Shown here: piece by piece, positions 8,273 through 16,491 of the stretch
Layout of the letters: each line of letters begins with the position of its first letter
How positions within the stretch are numbered: the first letter of the stretch is position 1
Source of the DNA: Wocania arenilitoris
GTDB taxonomy: Bacteria; Bacteroidota; Bacteroidia; Flavobacteriales; Flavobacteriaceae
Assembly: GCF_021728535.1 (NCBI RefSeq)
Contig: NZ_JAKKDU010000006.1
Location: 1 to 64,000, forward strand
Reading direction: 5' to 3'
Length of the DNA: 64,000 nt
Position numbers and translations under genes: made by a program
The notes under the pieces: model-generated
Database searches by the model: none
Told to the model about the DNA's origin: nothing
What the model saw: only the letters and a program-made list of their open reading frames with translations

Positions 8273-8938
8273 TTATAAATTACGTTCTCCAAAAATACTA
8301 CTTCCAACACGAATCATGTTACTGCCACAATCTATAGCCAATTTGTAATCGCTGCTCATTCCCATAGAAATAGTTTCTAGTTTGCAGTTTTTAGTTTTCA
8401 GTATTTTTAAATTTTCAAAAACTGTTTTAAGTAATTTAAATTCTTTTTCCACTTGATTGATATCGTTAGTGAAAGTAGCCATTCCCATTAATCCAGTTAT
8501 ACGTATATTTTGCAATTCTGAAAAATCGTTTGATTGTAAAATTTCTGAAGCATCTTTAGCCGACATTCCAAATTTAGAATTTTCAGAAGCTATTTTTATT
8601 TGAAACAAACAATCAATAATTCTGTCATGTTTTTTGGCTTGCTTATTTATTTCTTTTAATAATTTAAAATTATCTACGCCATGAATTAAACGTACAAAGT
8701 TCGCCATATATTTTACTTTATTGCGTTGTACATGTCCAATCATGTGCCACTCAATATCTTTTGGCATAGCTTCATATTTCTCAACCATTTCTTGGATTTT
8801 GTTTTCTCCAAAAATGCGTTGTCCTGCATTATAGGCTTCCATTAAATCACTAACAGGCTTGGTTTTAGAAACGGCTACAAGGGTAACGTGGTTGGGAATT
8901 TTTGATTTTATATTTTTGAGGTTTTCTGAAATACTCAT
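8273..8938 (-). CDS. YggS/PLPBP family PLP-binding protein
   Basis: A 221-residue homologue of YggS (human PLPBP), a single-domain alanine-racemase fold protein that binds pyridoxal phosphate and helps vitamin B6 and amino acid balance without a known reaction. LVAVSKTKP (about 20-28) carries the PLP lysine, FGENKIQEM (about 43-51) and WHMIGHVQRNKVKY (about 63-76) are family signatures, and SMGMSSDYKLAI near 190-202 binds the phosphate. The C terminus GSSIFGER is typical. Length is at the short end of the usual range. ATG start at 8938. Confidence 0.93.
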   Translation of the reverse strand: MSISENLKNIKSKIPNHVTLVAVSKTKPVSDLMEAYNAGQRIFGENKIQEMVEKYEAMPKDIEWHMIGHVQRNKVKYMANFVRLIHGVDNFKLLKEINKQAKKHDRIIDCLFQIKIASENSKFGMSAKDASEILQSNDFSELQNIRITGLMGMATFTNDINQVEKEFKLLKTVFENLKILKTKNCKLETISMGMSSDYKLAIDCGSNMIRVGSSIFGERNL

Positions 8939-9018
8939 TTATAAGAATTGTTATTTAGATGTTTGTTGATAAGCTTAATTTGCAGAACAACTTAGCAATA
9001 AACGGCAAAAGACTATAT

Positions 9019-9909
9019 TTAATTTATAAATTGTTTAGAAACGGTTTCTGTTTTTCTACTTTCAGAATAATCGTAAAACCCTTCACCGGATTTTACACCT
9101 AATTTACCAGCTCTAACCATATTTACCAATAAAGGGCAAGGGGCATACTTAGGGTTTTTAAAACCTTCGTACATCACATTTAAAATAGAAAGGCAAACAT
9201 CTAATCCAATAAAATCGGCAAGTCGTAATGGCCCCATGGGGTGTGCCATACCAAGTTTCATAACTGTGTCAATTTCGTTAACACCAGCAACGCCATTATA
9301 TAAGGTTTCAATAGATTCGTTTAGCATAGGCATTAATATTCTGTTGGCTACAAACCCAGGGTAGTCATTAACTTCAACAGGAACTTTACCTAAAGTTTTA
9401 GAAAGCTCCATAATAGTATTTGTCACTTTATCACTCGTACTATAGCCACGAATAATTTCTACTAATTTCATAATGGGAACAGGGTTCATAAAATGCATCC
9501 CGATAACCATTTCTGGTCTAGAGGTTACAGCTGCAATTTGGGTAATTGAAATTGAAGAGGTATTTGTAGCAAGTATAGTATCTTTAGGACAAGCGGTATC
9601 CAATTGCTTGAATATGTTTAGCTTTAAATCAACATTTTCGGTAGCAGCTTCAACTACTAAACTAGCATATTCAACACCTTCAGTTATATTTGTAAATGTT
9701 GAAATATTTGCAAGCGTGTTATTTTTATCTGTTTCAGTTATTTTTTCTTTAACAACCATTCTATCTAAATTTTTAGAAATAGTTGCCAAACCTTTTTTTA
9801 AAGAAGTTTCGTTAATATCAATGAGCTGAACCTTAAATCCGCTTTGAGCAAATGTATGTGCAATACCATTTCCCATGGTTCCTGCACCTATTACGGCAAT
9901 GTTTTTCAT
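9019..9909 (-). CDS. 3-hydroxybutyryl-CoA / 3-hydroxyacyl-CoA dehydrogenase
   Basis: A 296-residue short-form 3-hydroxyacyl-CoA dehydrogenase. IGAGTMGNGIAHTFAQSGF (residues 6-24) is the NAD-binding loop, ATNTSSISI (about 115-123) and GMHFMNPVPIMKLVEI (about 137-152) give the catalytic Ser/His region, and PGFVANRILMPMLNE is the C-domain signature. It oxidises 3-hydroxyacyl-CoA (for example in butyryl-CoA or phenylacetate-type degradation); the physiological substrate is not visible. The ATG is immediately after the stop of the Gfo/Idh/MocA gene (no gap), so the two are co-transcribed. Confidence 0.92.
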   Translation of the reverse strand: MKNIAVIGAGTMGNGIAHTFAQSGFKVQLIDINETSLKKGLATISKNLDRMVVKEKITETDKNNTLANISTFTNITEGVEYASLVVEAATENVDLKLNIFKQLDTACPKDTILATNTSSISITQIAAVTSRPEMVIGMHFMNPVPIMKLVEIIRGYSTSDKVTNTIMELSKTLGKVPVEVNDYPGFVANRILMPMLNESIETLYNGVAGVNEIDTVMKLGMAHPMGPLRLADFIGLDVCLSILNVMYEGFKNPKYAPCPLLVNMVRAGKLGVKSGEGFYDYSESRKTETVSKQFIN

Positions 9910-10869
9910 TTAGAAACAATTAATTATTTGTGTAGCAAGGCGTAACGCTTCAGTGCCATCGTGCAGTGTTACAACTGGCGTTGTGTTATTGTTAATGGCA
10001 TCTGCAAAAGTTTCTAGTTCGTCAAGAATGGCATTGTTGTTTTTAATTTCTGGATTATCAAAATAAATTTGCTTTTTTATGCCTTCAGCATTTTGAAGTA
10101 TCATGTCGAAATCTCCTGGGCTTTCTGGAGCGTCTTTCATTTTAACGACTTCACATTTTTTTTCTGAGAAATCAACAGAGATATAAGCATCTTTTTGAAA
10201 GAAACGGGTTTTACGCATTTTTTTTAATGATATTCTACTTGCTGTTAAATTGGCAACACATCCGTTTTCAAATTCAATACGTGCATTGGCAATATCTGGC
10301 GTATCACTAATTACAGAAACACCACTTGCTGACACGTTTTTTACTTTAGATTTTACAACACTTAAGATAATATCTATATCATGAATCATTAAATCTAATA
10401 CCACTGGCACATCTGTGCCTCTAGGATTAAACTCTGCCAATCTATGTGTTTCAATAAACATTGGGTTTTTAATATCTCCTTTTACAGCTAAAAAAGCTGG
10501 GTTAAAACGTTCAACGTGTCCCACTTGACCACGAATATTATGTTGTGATAAAAGTTCTCTAATATGTTCAGCTTCTTCAACAGTGTTAGTTATTGGTTTT
10601 TCAATAAAAATATGCTTCCCTTTTGCAATAGCTTGTTTTGCACATTCGTAATGCGATAATGTAGGTGTTACAATATCTACCATATCTACTGCATCAATAA
10701 GGGCTTCAATAGAATCAAAAAAATTATAACCCAATTCTTGTTCTACTTTTTTTCCGTTGTTAGCATCGGCATCATAAAAACCAACAAGGTTATATTTGTT
10801 GGATTGTTTAAGAAGTCTTAAATGAATTTTCCCAAGATGACCAGCACCAAGTACACCAGCTTTTAGCAT
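9910..10869 (-). CDS. Gfo/Idh/MocA family NAD(P)-dependent oxidoreductase
   Basis: A 319-residue oxidoreductase. Residues 1-120 form the Rossmann domain with GAGHLGKIHLRLL near the start and the family's catalytic-site EKPI (about 92-95). The C-terminal domain has the DLMIHDIDIIL segment (about 160-170), where the conserved His/Asp of the active site lie. Members act on sugars, inositols or their derivatives; the exact substrate cannot be read. It is the first gene of a two-gene operon with the 3-hydroxyacyl-CoA dehydrogenase, an arrangement that is common in flavobacteria but gives no clear pathway. Confidence 0.88.
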   Translation of the reverse strand: MLKAGVLGAGHLGKIHLRLLKQSNKYNLVGFYDADANNGKKVEQELGYNFFDSIEALIDAVDMVDIVTPTLSHYECAKQAIAKGKHIFIEKPITNTVEEAEHIRELLSQHNIRGQVGHVERFNPAFLAVKGDIKNPMFIETHRLAEFNPRGTDVPVVLDLMIHDIDIILSVVKSKVKNVSASGVSVISDTPDIANARIEFENGCVANLTASRISLKKMRKTRFFQKDAYISVDFSEKKCEVVKMKDAPESPGDFDMILQNAEGIKKQIYFDNPEIKNNNAILDELETFADAINNNTTPVVTLHDGTEALRLATQIINCF

Positions 10870-10980
10870 ATATTTACGTTTTCAACAAAAATAAGATATT
10901 TACCTCTAATTTTTTGCTTTATTTATACTTAAAAGAAATTGTAATTAAATTGATTTTAACTTAAAAATGTTTCCTAATTT

Positions 10981-10988
10981 TAGCTTTG
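10981..10988 (+). promoter_or_regulatory. -7 promoter box of pcm
   Basis: TAGCTTTG matches TAnnTTTG and lies 15 bp before the TTG start codon of pcm. No well-spaced -33 element was found. Confidence 0.4.
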
Positions 10989-11003
10989 AAAATAACCTAA
11001 CCA

Positions 11004-11645
11004 TTGAAAGATACATTTAAACACAAAGGATTACGACAGCAATTAGTTAACATATTAAAAAACAAAGGCATAAGCAATGATGCTGTTTTAAAAGCTATTG
11101 GTAACATACCGCGACATTTATTTATGGATTCTGGATTTTTAGACCATGCTTATCAAGATAAGGCATTTCCTATTGCAGCAGATCAAACGATATCGCAACC
11201 TTATACAGTGGCTTTTCAAACGGAATTATTACAAGTAAAGAAAGGCGATAAAATTTTAGAAATAGGTACAGGTAGTGGTTATCAATGTGCAGTTTTATGC
11301 GAAATGGGAGCTAAGGTTTTTAGTATTGAACGCCAACAAGAGCTGTTTAAAAAAACTAGCAAATTTTTACCAAGATTAGGTTATAGAGCAAAAAAACTCA
11401 TTTTTGGTGATGGTTATAAAGGGTTGCTAGAAGAGGCTCCTTTTGATAGTATTATTGTTACCGCTGGCGCTCCGTTTGTACCAAAACCATTATTAAGTCA
11501 ATTAAAAGTAGGAGGTAGGTTAGTTATTCCCGTGGGTGATGATGTGCAAATTATGACACTTTTTATTAGAAAAGGACAAAAAGAATTTGAACAACACGAG
11601 TTTGGTGAGTTTAGATTTGTACCACTTTTGGAGGATAAGAATTAG
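11004..11645 (+). CDS. pcm: protein-L-isoaspartate(D-aspartate) O-methyltransferase
   Basis: Methylates isoaspartyl residues in aged proteins, using S-adenosylmethionine, to start their repair. A 213-residue protein of normal size. Its start is TTG: KDTFKHKGLRQQLVNIL follows, which is the conserved N terminus of flavobacterial homologues, and no nearby ATG fits. ISQPYTVAFQTELL (about 64-77) is the active-site loop, and ILEIGTGSGYQCAVL (about 85-99) is SAM motif I. It converges on the DinB gene with only a 3-bp gap. Confidence 0.93.
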   Translation: MKDTFKHKGLRQQLVNILKNKGISNDAVLKAIGNIPRHLFMDSGFLDHAYQDKAFPIAADQTISQPYTVAFQTELLQVKKGDKILEIGTGSGYQCAVLCEMGAKVFSIERQQELFKKTSKFLPRLGYRAKKLIFGDGYKGLLEEAPFDSIIVTAGAPFVPKPLLSQLKVGGRLVIPVGDDVQIMTLFIRKGQKEFEQHEFGEFRFVPLLEDKN

Positions 11646-11648
11646 TTT

Positions 11649-12206
11649 TTATAATTTAGTTTTAGCTTCTATTATTTTTTTAGCTTGTACAATATGCCTA
11701 AGGTTATGATATATAACCACTCTAAAAGTATCGCCTAATTTTAGTTTTACTAGTTTGCCAAGAGTTGTTGGAACTCTTATTTTGTTCAAACTTACCTTTC
11801 TAGCTTTGTTTAAAAGTATAAGTGTTTTTTCTTGTTGTGATATAAAATGTTCTAAAACAGATTTATCTAAATTACCACCATTTGGGTTTTTACTTTTAAA
11901 CGTATTCATTTTATTTAATTTTTCTTTGGGCAACATACTTTTTGCAAAATAGTTACCAAGTGCCCCTGGTTTATAGTAAGCTTCAGCAATTTTCTTGCTT
12001 TTACCTATACATTTTTCTATCTCAGGTAAATAAAAAGCACCATAAAGGTTTAAATGCTCAATAGTTTCTAAAACACTCCAAGTTTTTTCATCAAGTTTCC
12101 AATTTAATTCATTGATTGGTTTTTGATTTAATTGTTTTACCTCGTTAATATTTTGTCTGGTTAATTTTATTAATTCTAAAATTAATGCTTCCGATGTAAT
12201 ATTCAT
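11649..12206 (-). CDS. DinB-like family protein (four-helix bundle)
   Basis: A 185-residue protein of the DinB/YfiT four-helix superfamily. WSVLETIEHLNLYGAFYLPEI (split across about 45-65; the metal-ligand His of the E-H-L motif is present) and YHNLRHIVQAKKI at the C terminus (H-x-x-H) give the three histidines that usually bind a divalent metal. Enzymatic roles in the superfamily vary (thiol transfer, isomerisation), so none is assigned. ATG start at 12206. Its stop lies 3 bp from that of pcm. Confidence 0.75.
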   Translation of the reverse strand: MNITSEALILELIKLTRQNINEVKQLNQKPINELNWKLDEKTWSVLETIEHLNLYGAFYLPEIEKCIGKSKKIAEAYYKPGALGNYFAKSMLPKEKLNKMNTFKSKNPNGGNLDKSVLEHFISQQEKTLILLNKARKVSLNKIRVPTTLGKLVKLKLGDTFRVVIYHNLRHIVQAKKIIEAKTKL

Positions 12207-12260
12207 GATTTTGTTTTTTACAAAGGTTGCTAATTAAGAAGATATAAATATTGATTGAAA

Positions 12261-12809
12261 TTAAGATTTTTTAATTCTTGAAAGCGTTTCAGGTGTCATT
12301 CGAAGATAAGATGCAATATATTTACTGGGAATTTCTTGAAACAATTGTGGGCTGCGTTTTAAAACTCGATTGTATCGTTCAATGGGTGATGAGGTTAAAA
12401 TATCACGTTCGCGCTCCATTTGTTGAAGCACAAAACTTTCTAAAATGAGTTGCCACATTTTTATGTTTTCTTTAGAAGAAAAAATAAAATCCATATACTT
12501 TGATTTCTTAATAACCTTTAATTCACATTGTTTTAATGCTTGTACATAAAAGTCTGAAGGTTGTTCGTTTAAAAATGAGTCTAATACGGCAATTAAGTTG
12601 TTTTTATAGCCAAATCTTATAGTGTGCTCTTCAAATTCATCAACAACAAAAAGCCTTAAGCTACCACTAATCACAAAGTACAAATTGGTATCTGTATTAC
12701 CTTTAGTACTTAGATATTCGTTACGTTTTAACTCAATAGATTTATCCCATAAATTGAACTGATTTAGGGATTGTACGAGCTGTGTTATTGGGTGTGTTAA
12801 AGTTTTAAT
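12261..12809 (-). CDS. Crp/Fnr family transcription regulator, start codon unclear
   Basis: The C-terminal part is clear: a cyclic-nucleotide-binding-like beta barrel (YFVISGSLRLFVVDEFEEH) and an HTH-like end (IPSKYIASYLRMTPETLSRI). The first standard start is a TTG at 12683, which would cut into the barrel. The same frame is open back to a TAA at 12813 and encodes a plausible missing part (QSLNQFNLWDKSIELKRNEY). In this stretch there is no ATG, GTG or TTG; candidates are ATT at 12809 (overlapping the upstream stop as ATTAA) or ATA at 12788. Either a non-standard start is used, the start was lost, or the protein is short. Homologues usually sense stress or redox changes. It follows the PNPOx-like gene directly and is probably translated with it. 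Confidence 0.65.
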   Translation of the reverse strand: MKTLTHPITQLVQSLNQFNLWDKSIELKRNEYLSTKGNTDTNLYFVISGSLRLFVVDEFEEHTIRFGYKNNLIAVLDSFLNEQPSDFYVQALKQCELKVIKKSKYMDFIFSSKENIKMWQLILESFVLQQMERERDILTSSPIERYNRVLKRSPQLFQEIPSKYIASYLRMTPETLSRIKKS

Positions 12810-13350
12810 CTTTTAAAATTTTAGTTTCATAACCATCAATACTTGTTGTGTTTTTCGCTTTCCAGTATTCTTCAATGCGATCTTTCCCTTGTTTTTTAGA
12901 CCATGCATTAAGTTGCCCACGTTCTTCTTTAAAATCCATAAACGGGATTGAATAACCACAAGAGGTTTGTACCGAATCAAGATTAACCTCAATAATTTGT
13001 CTAGAGCCTGTATTATCTTCAAATAATCCAATATGTTTTTGGAATTCATCATCGCGCTCATGGTAAACTTTTGCACTACCGTAAAGTCTCAGAATAAGAG
13101 GTTTGCCTTCAAAAGCACACATCATAATAGTTATTCTATTCTGCTTTAAAAGATGAGCAGCAGTCTCGTTTCCACTTCCTGTAAGATTTAACCAAACCAC
13201 TTTATTTGGACTTAAAACCCGAAGCGTGTCATGCCCTTTAGGTGATAGATTAATACGTCCATCTTGAACAGCGGTTGCTACAAAAAAGATTTTTTGTTTT
13301 TTTATAAAGTCTTTTAGCTCGGGGGTTATTTCGGTAAAAAATTTGCTCAT
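12805..13350 (-). CDS. pyridoxamine 5'-phosphate oxidase-related protein
   Basis: A 181-residue split-barrel flavin-binding protein. IFFVATAVQDGRINLSPKG (about 22-40) and VVWLNLTGSGNETAAHLL (about 51-68) are the characteristic first strands and FMN-binding segment of the PNPOx-like family; MMCAFEGKPLILRLYGSAKVY follows. It does not have the full features of PdxH, so the substrate is unknown. The gene lies just upstream of the Crp-type gene, with which its end overlaps or abuts. Confidence 0.8.
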   Translation of the reverse strand: MSKFFTEITPELKDFIKKQKIFFVATAVQDGRINLSPKGHDTLRVLSPNKVVWLNLTGSGNETAAHLLKQNRITIMMCAFEGKPLILRLYGSAKVYHERDDEFQKHIGLFEDNTGSRQIIEVNLDSVQTSCGYSIPFMDFKEERGQLNAWSKKQGKDRIEEYWKAKNTTSIDGYETKILKD

Positions 13351-13362
13351 TTATTTTAATTA

Positions 13363-15192
13363 TTAAAACCCATGCATCCCGTCAACAATAGGTAATATTA
13401 AATTTGTTCCATCCAAATCAATCGTTAATTCTGTTCCAGGTTTTGGATGTAGTGTATATTCTTTATCACTTGAAAAAATCATCAAGCCTATTTGCTGTCC
13501 TGCTTTTATAATTTGATCATCGGGTTGTAAATCAAAAGTAATTTCGTAAAACTTACCAGGTTTTAAGGGTTCGCTTTCTGTTAATGATTTATAGTTTTGT
13601 GGGTCTGCCCAACCTCGTGTTATAATATTATCGGTTATTTTTGAGCGTCTGTCATCATTCCACGGAAGTGATACTAACCAAACTGATAAATTAGCTGCAG
13701 GTTTATTGCTCGCTAATTTTACTGTGATTTTTGGTACTCCCGAAATGTGTACATCTTTAGTTAATTTAGGTGTTACATATAATAAACGATGATTTGTAAT
13801 TTCTGCTCTTACCAATGCTTCACCAGAAAATGAGTAATTATCAACTAAAGTTTCTTTATCTTGTTTTGATGTTTTTGTTGTAGTTAATCCGCCAGTTTCT
13901 GGAGCACCAGCGGTTAGATTTAATTTTACTGGCTTTGCATCTGGGTTTGGGTAATCTTTATAAGGCGTTGGCTCGCTCATTTTATCGCCTTCACGTACAA
14001 TCCACGCTTTATTTGGTTCGTTTTTAATATTGTTATTAATACCATGTAAATAATGCGTAAACCATTTATTCATCATGCTTAAAGGAGGTGGTCCACCATG
14101 ACCCAATTGATGATAATAAATACCTGTATTTAACCCCATTTCTTTTGCTTTTTTATAAATACGATAGCTATGTTCTGGCATTACATTCCAATCGTTAAAT
14201 CCATGCGACATTAACAACGCTGCTTTCATAGATTTCATTTGATTTAAATAATCGCGTCCTGCCCAAAAATTATTATAATCTCCTGTTATTCTATCCATTC
14301 CGTTTTTCATTTCGGTATCACGAACTTTGGTATTATTATGAGCGCGTTTGGACTCATCACCACTATGAATATAATCGTATAGTACATCTATGTCTTCACC
14401 TAAATAACCACCAGGAGAGCGCACTAATCCATTGGAGCGGTAGTAATGATAATACGATGTATTTGGAGCTACAGGTATAATTACTTTTAATCCTTCAACT
14501 CCTGTTGTTGCAGCTGCTAAAGGAATGGTTCCGTTATAAGATGTCCCGGTCATACCTACTTTTCCAGTGCTCCAAAATGCCTTCACTTCTTTATTACCAT
14601 ATGGTTCTGTATAGCCTTTAGCACGACCACATAACCAATCGATAACTGCTTTTGGTGCTAAGGATTCGTTTTCGCCACCAACAGTTGGAGACCCTTGGGA
14701 TAGTCCTGTACCTGGAGACGATGAATGTACTACAATATAACCTCGTGGAACCCAAGTTTTTATTTGAGAATTAGAAATTATAGGGCGCTCTCCTAAGCGC
14801 GTTACTTCTGGATGCACACGTTCTTTAGCCATTTCACCTAGCTCATGCTTTACATCCCAAAATACACCATCAGCATCAGGGGCAACTCCAGCGTAGTATG
14901 GACTAGATTCATAAATCACAGGAAGCTTTAAGCCTTCAGTATCGGTTTGATATGGTCTGGTAACACTAACATGCATACGGTCTAGTTTACCATCGCCATC
15001 AGTATCAAAAGTAGTTTCAACAAATAAATCGTGTCGAATCCATTTATCAGGAGTATTAAATGCTTCTACAATTTGCGCTTCACCATCTTTAAAAACGGGT
15101 GCTATTTTTTCTTGAGCTGCAACAGAAAAAATCGTTGTTAATACAATAAATAAAGAAAGAAGATGTGTTTTTGTTTTATAATGATTTTTCAT
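13363..15192 (-). CDS. CocE/NonD (S15 X-Pro dipeptidyl-peptidase-like) hydrolase
   Basis: A secreted 609-residue alpha/beta hydrolase when started at the ATG at 15192, which gives a clean signal peptide (MKNHYKTKTHLLSLFIVLTT, ending SVAAQ). An upstream in-frame start at 15288 would add 32 residues that overlap the preceding gene and block the signal, so it is not used. The catalytic Ser lies in GMTGTSYNGT (GxSYxG), the Asp in GFNDWNV, and the His in QLGHGGPP. The C-terminal third is the PepX_C beta domain (PDDQIIKAGQQIGLMIFSS). The family includes X-Pro dipeptidyl peptidases and acyl/ester hydrolases; it probably processes peptides in the periplasm. The gene is 7 bp after the NTF2-like gene. 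Confidence 0.87.
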   Translation of the reverse strand: MKNHYKTKTHLLSLFIVLTTIFSVAAQEKIAPVFKDGEAQIVEAFNTPDKWIRHDLFVETTFDTDGDGKLDRMHVSVTRPYQTDTEGLKLPVIYESSPYYAGVAPDADGVFWDVKHELGEMAKERVHPEVTRLGERPIISNSQIKTWVPRGYIVVHSSSPGTGLSQGSPTVGGENESLAPKAVIDWLCGRAKGYTEPYGNKEVKAFWSTGKVGMTGTSYNGTIPLAAATTGVEGLKVIIPVAPNTSYYHYYRSNGLVRSPGGYLGEDIDVLYDYIHSGDESKRAHNNTKVRDTEMKNGMDRITGDYNNFWAGRDYLNQMKSMKAALLMSHGFNDWNVMPEHSYRIYKKAKEMGLNTGIYYHQLGHGGPPPLSMMNKWFTHYLHGINNNIKNEPNKAWIVREGDKMSEPTPYKDYPNPDAKPVKLNLTAGAPETGGLTTTKTSKQDKETLVDNYSFSGEALVRAEITNHRLLYVTPKLTKDVHISGVPKITVKLASNKPAANLSVWLVSLPWNDDRRSKITDNIITRGWADPQNYKSLTESEPLKPGKFYEITFDLQPDDQIIKAGQQIGLMIFSSDKEYTLHPKPGTELTIDLDGTNLILPIVDGMHGF

Positions 15193-15199
15193 GCTTTTA

Positions 15200-15733
15200 T
15201 TATTTTGGAAGGTATTGTTTAGGTATAGGATTATCTTCGGTTTCTTGAGTCCAATAAATATTAATAACCCACCAGCGTTCTCCATCATTTAATAACTGAA
15301 TACTATTTATGCCTCGCATAAAGGGAACTTCGTCTGCTTCACTATTAAAAGCTTCATAGGTGCTAAAAACCTGTGTTATATTGCCAAAAGTTTCAACCTT
15401 TCTGTGTATTTCTTTTTCAAAAAAACCGTTTTCAACTAACCATTTCCCAGAGTTTTTTATATAATCATCTGGCGACATATAGCGCACTTTATAAGCCTCT
15501 TTTTTAATTTTCCTCGAGGGAATTAATTTAGCATCAGGTTTAAAAAGATATTTAAATAAAGTCCAATCTCTTTCCTCTCCTTTTTCTCCAGAAATAACAG
15601 TATAAAGTGTTTTAATAGTGTTGTCTAAAGTTTGTACTTTATTATTGTATTCTTCAGCTTTATCTGTAACTTCTTGAGCATTTATTGAAATTATTAATAA
15701 GCAAACGCATAGTGTTGTAAAAAGTTTTTTCAT
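15200..15733 (-). CDS. secreted NTF2/SnoaL-like protein
   Basis: A 177-residue protein with a signal peptide (residues 1-20, ending ISINAQ). The mature part fits the NTF2-like cone fold: an N-terminal helix, a D-W-T-L-F-K-Y-L-F segment, then beta strands ending GINSIQLLNDGERWWVINIYW (split across the last two strands). NTF2-like proteins of this kind often carry small ligands; no catalytic motif is obvious. It is transcribed together with the S15-type hydrolase, 7 bp downstream. Confidence 0.65.
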   Translation of the reverse strand: MKKLFTTLCVCLLIISINAQEVTDKAEEYNNKVQTLDNTIKTLYTVISGEKGEERDWTLFKYLFKPDAKLIPSRKIKKEAYKVRYMSPDDYIKNSGKWLVENGFFEKEIHRKVETFGNITQVFSTYEAFNSEADEVPFMRGINSIQLLNDGERWWVINIYWTQETEDNPIPKQYLPK

Positions 15734-15923
15734 GTGTTTATATTTATTGTTTTTTTAGTTGTCACACTTCTACTTTACCAAGTGCAGGGATGTAATTCGC
15801 CAATAATCATGCTGTTCTTGTCAACCTCTTAATTATGGCTCATTTCATGTTGAAAATTTTTAAATTTTTAAGATTGGCAAAGTAGAAAATTGATGGTATT
15901 TATGGCGTTAAGACTTTCTTAAA

Positions 15924-16382
15924 TTATCGATAAGACTTTTTGATTCTGTCTAAATCTCGCTTATTATCGCGATCTTTAATGGTTTCGCGTTTATCATATA
16001 GTTTTTTTCCTTTGGCTAAGGCAATTTCTAATTTAGCAAGTCCTTTTTCATTAATAAACAAACGTAACGGAATAATGGTTAACCCTGTATTTTGAACTTC
16101 TTTATGCAGTTTTTTTAATTCCCTTTTATTTAAAAGAAGTTTTCGTTCAGCTTTTGGTTTGTGGTTGTAATAATTACCAAAAGCATATTCTTCAATAGTC
16201 ATATTTATTACAAAAAGCTCGCTATTATCATTAAACTCACAAAAACTTTCAGCAATAGAAGCTCTACTATTTCTAATGGATTTAATCTCGGTTCCGGTTA
16301 AGATAATTCCAGCAGTGTATTTGTCTAATATTTCGTATTGAAAACGTGCCTTTTTGTTTTGTATGTTAATGGTTTTTTGCAT
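15924..16382 (-). CDS. smpB: SsrA-binding protein SmpB
   Basis: Binds tmRNA and brings it to stalled ribosomes in trans-translation. A 152-residue protein of normal length: NKKARFQYEILDKYTAGIIL (about 8-27) and TGTEIKSIRN (about 28-37) are the conserved oligonucleotide-binding strands, HKPKAERKLLLNKRE and GLTIIPLRLF follow, and the basic tail GKKLYDKRETIKDRDNKRD is intact. A TAGCTTTG box (16388-16395, minus strand) sits only 5 bp before the ATG, so the transcript may be nearly leaderless. tmRNA itself is not in this window. Confidence 0.95.
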   Translation of the reverse strand: MQKTINIQNKKARFQYEILDKYTAGIILTGTEIKSIRNSRASIAESFCEFNDNSELFVINMTIEEYAFGNYYNHKPKAERKLLLNKRELKKLHKEVQNTGLTIIPLRLFINEKGLAKLEIALAKGKKLYDKRETIKDRDNKRDLDRIKKSYR

Positions 16383-16491
16383 GATGACAAAGCTACACGA
16401 TTTTACTTAAAAGTTAAAGATTATTTAATACATTAAAATTTAAAATAAATACATTTACTTTAGCGACCTTATTAATGCGATTATTTTTTTA

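Noticed and set aside
15193-15288. Longer start for the S15-type hydrolase (32 extra residues)
   Set aside because: Overlaps the NTF2-like gene and hides a clean signal peptide at 15192.
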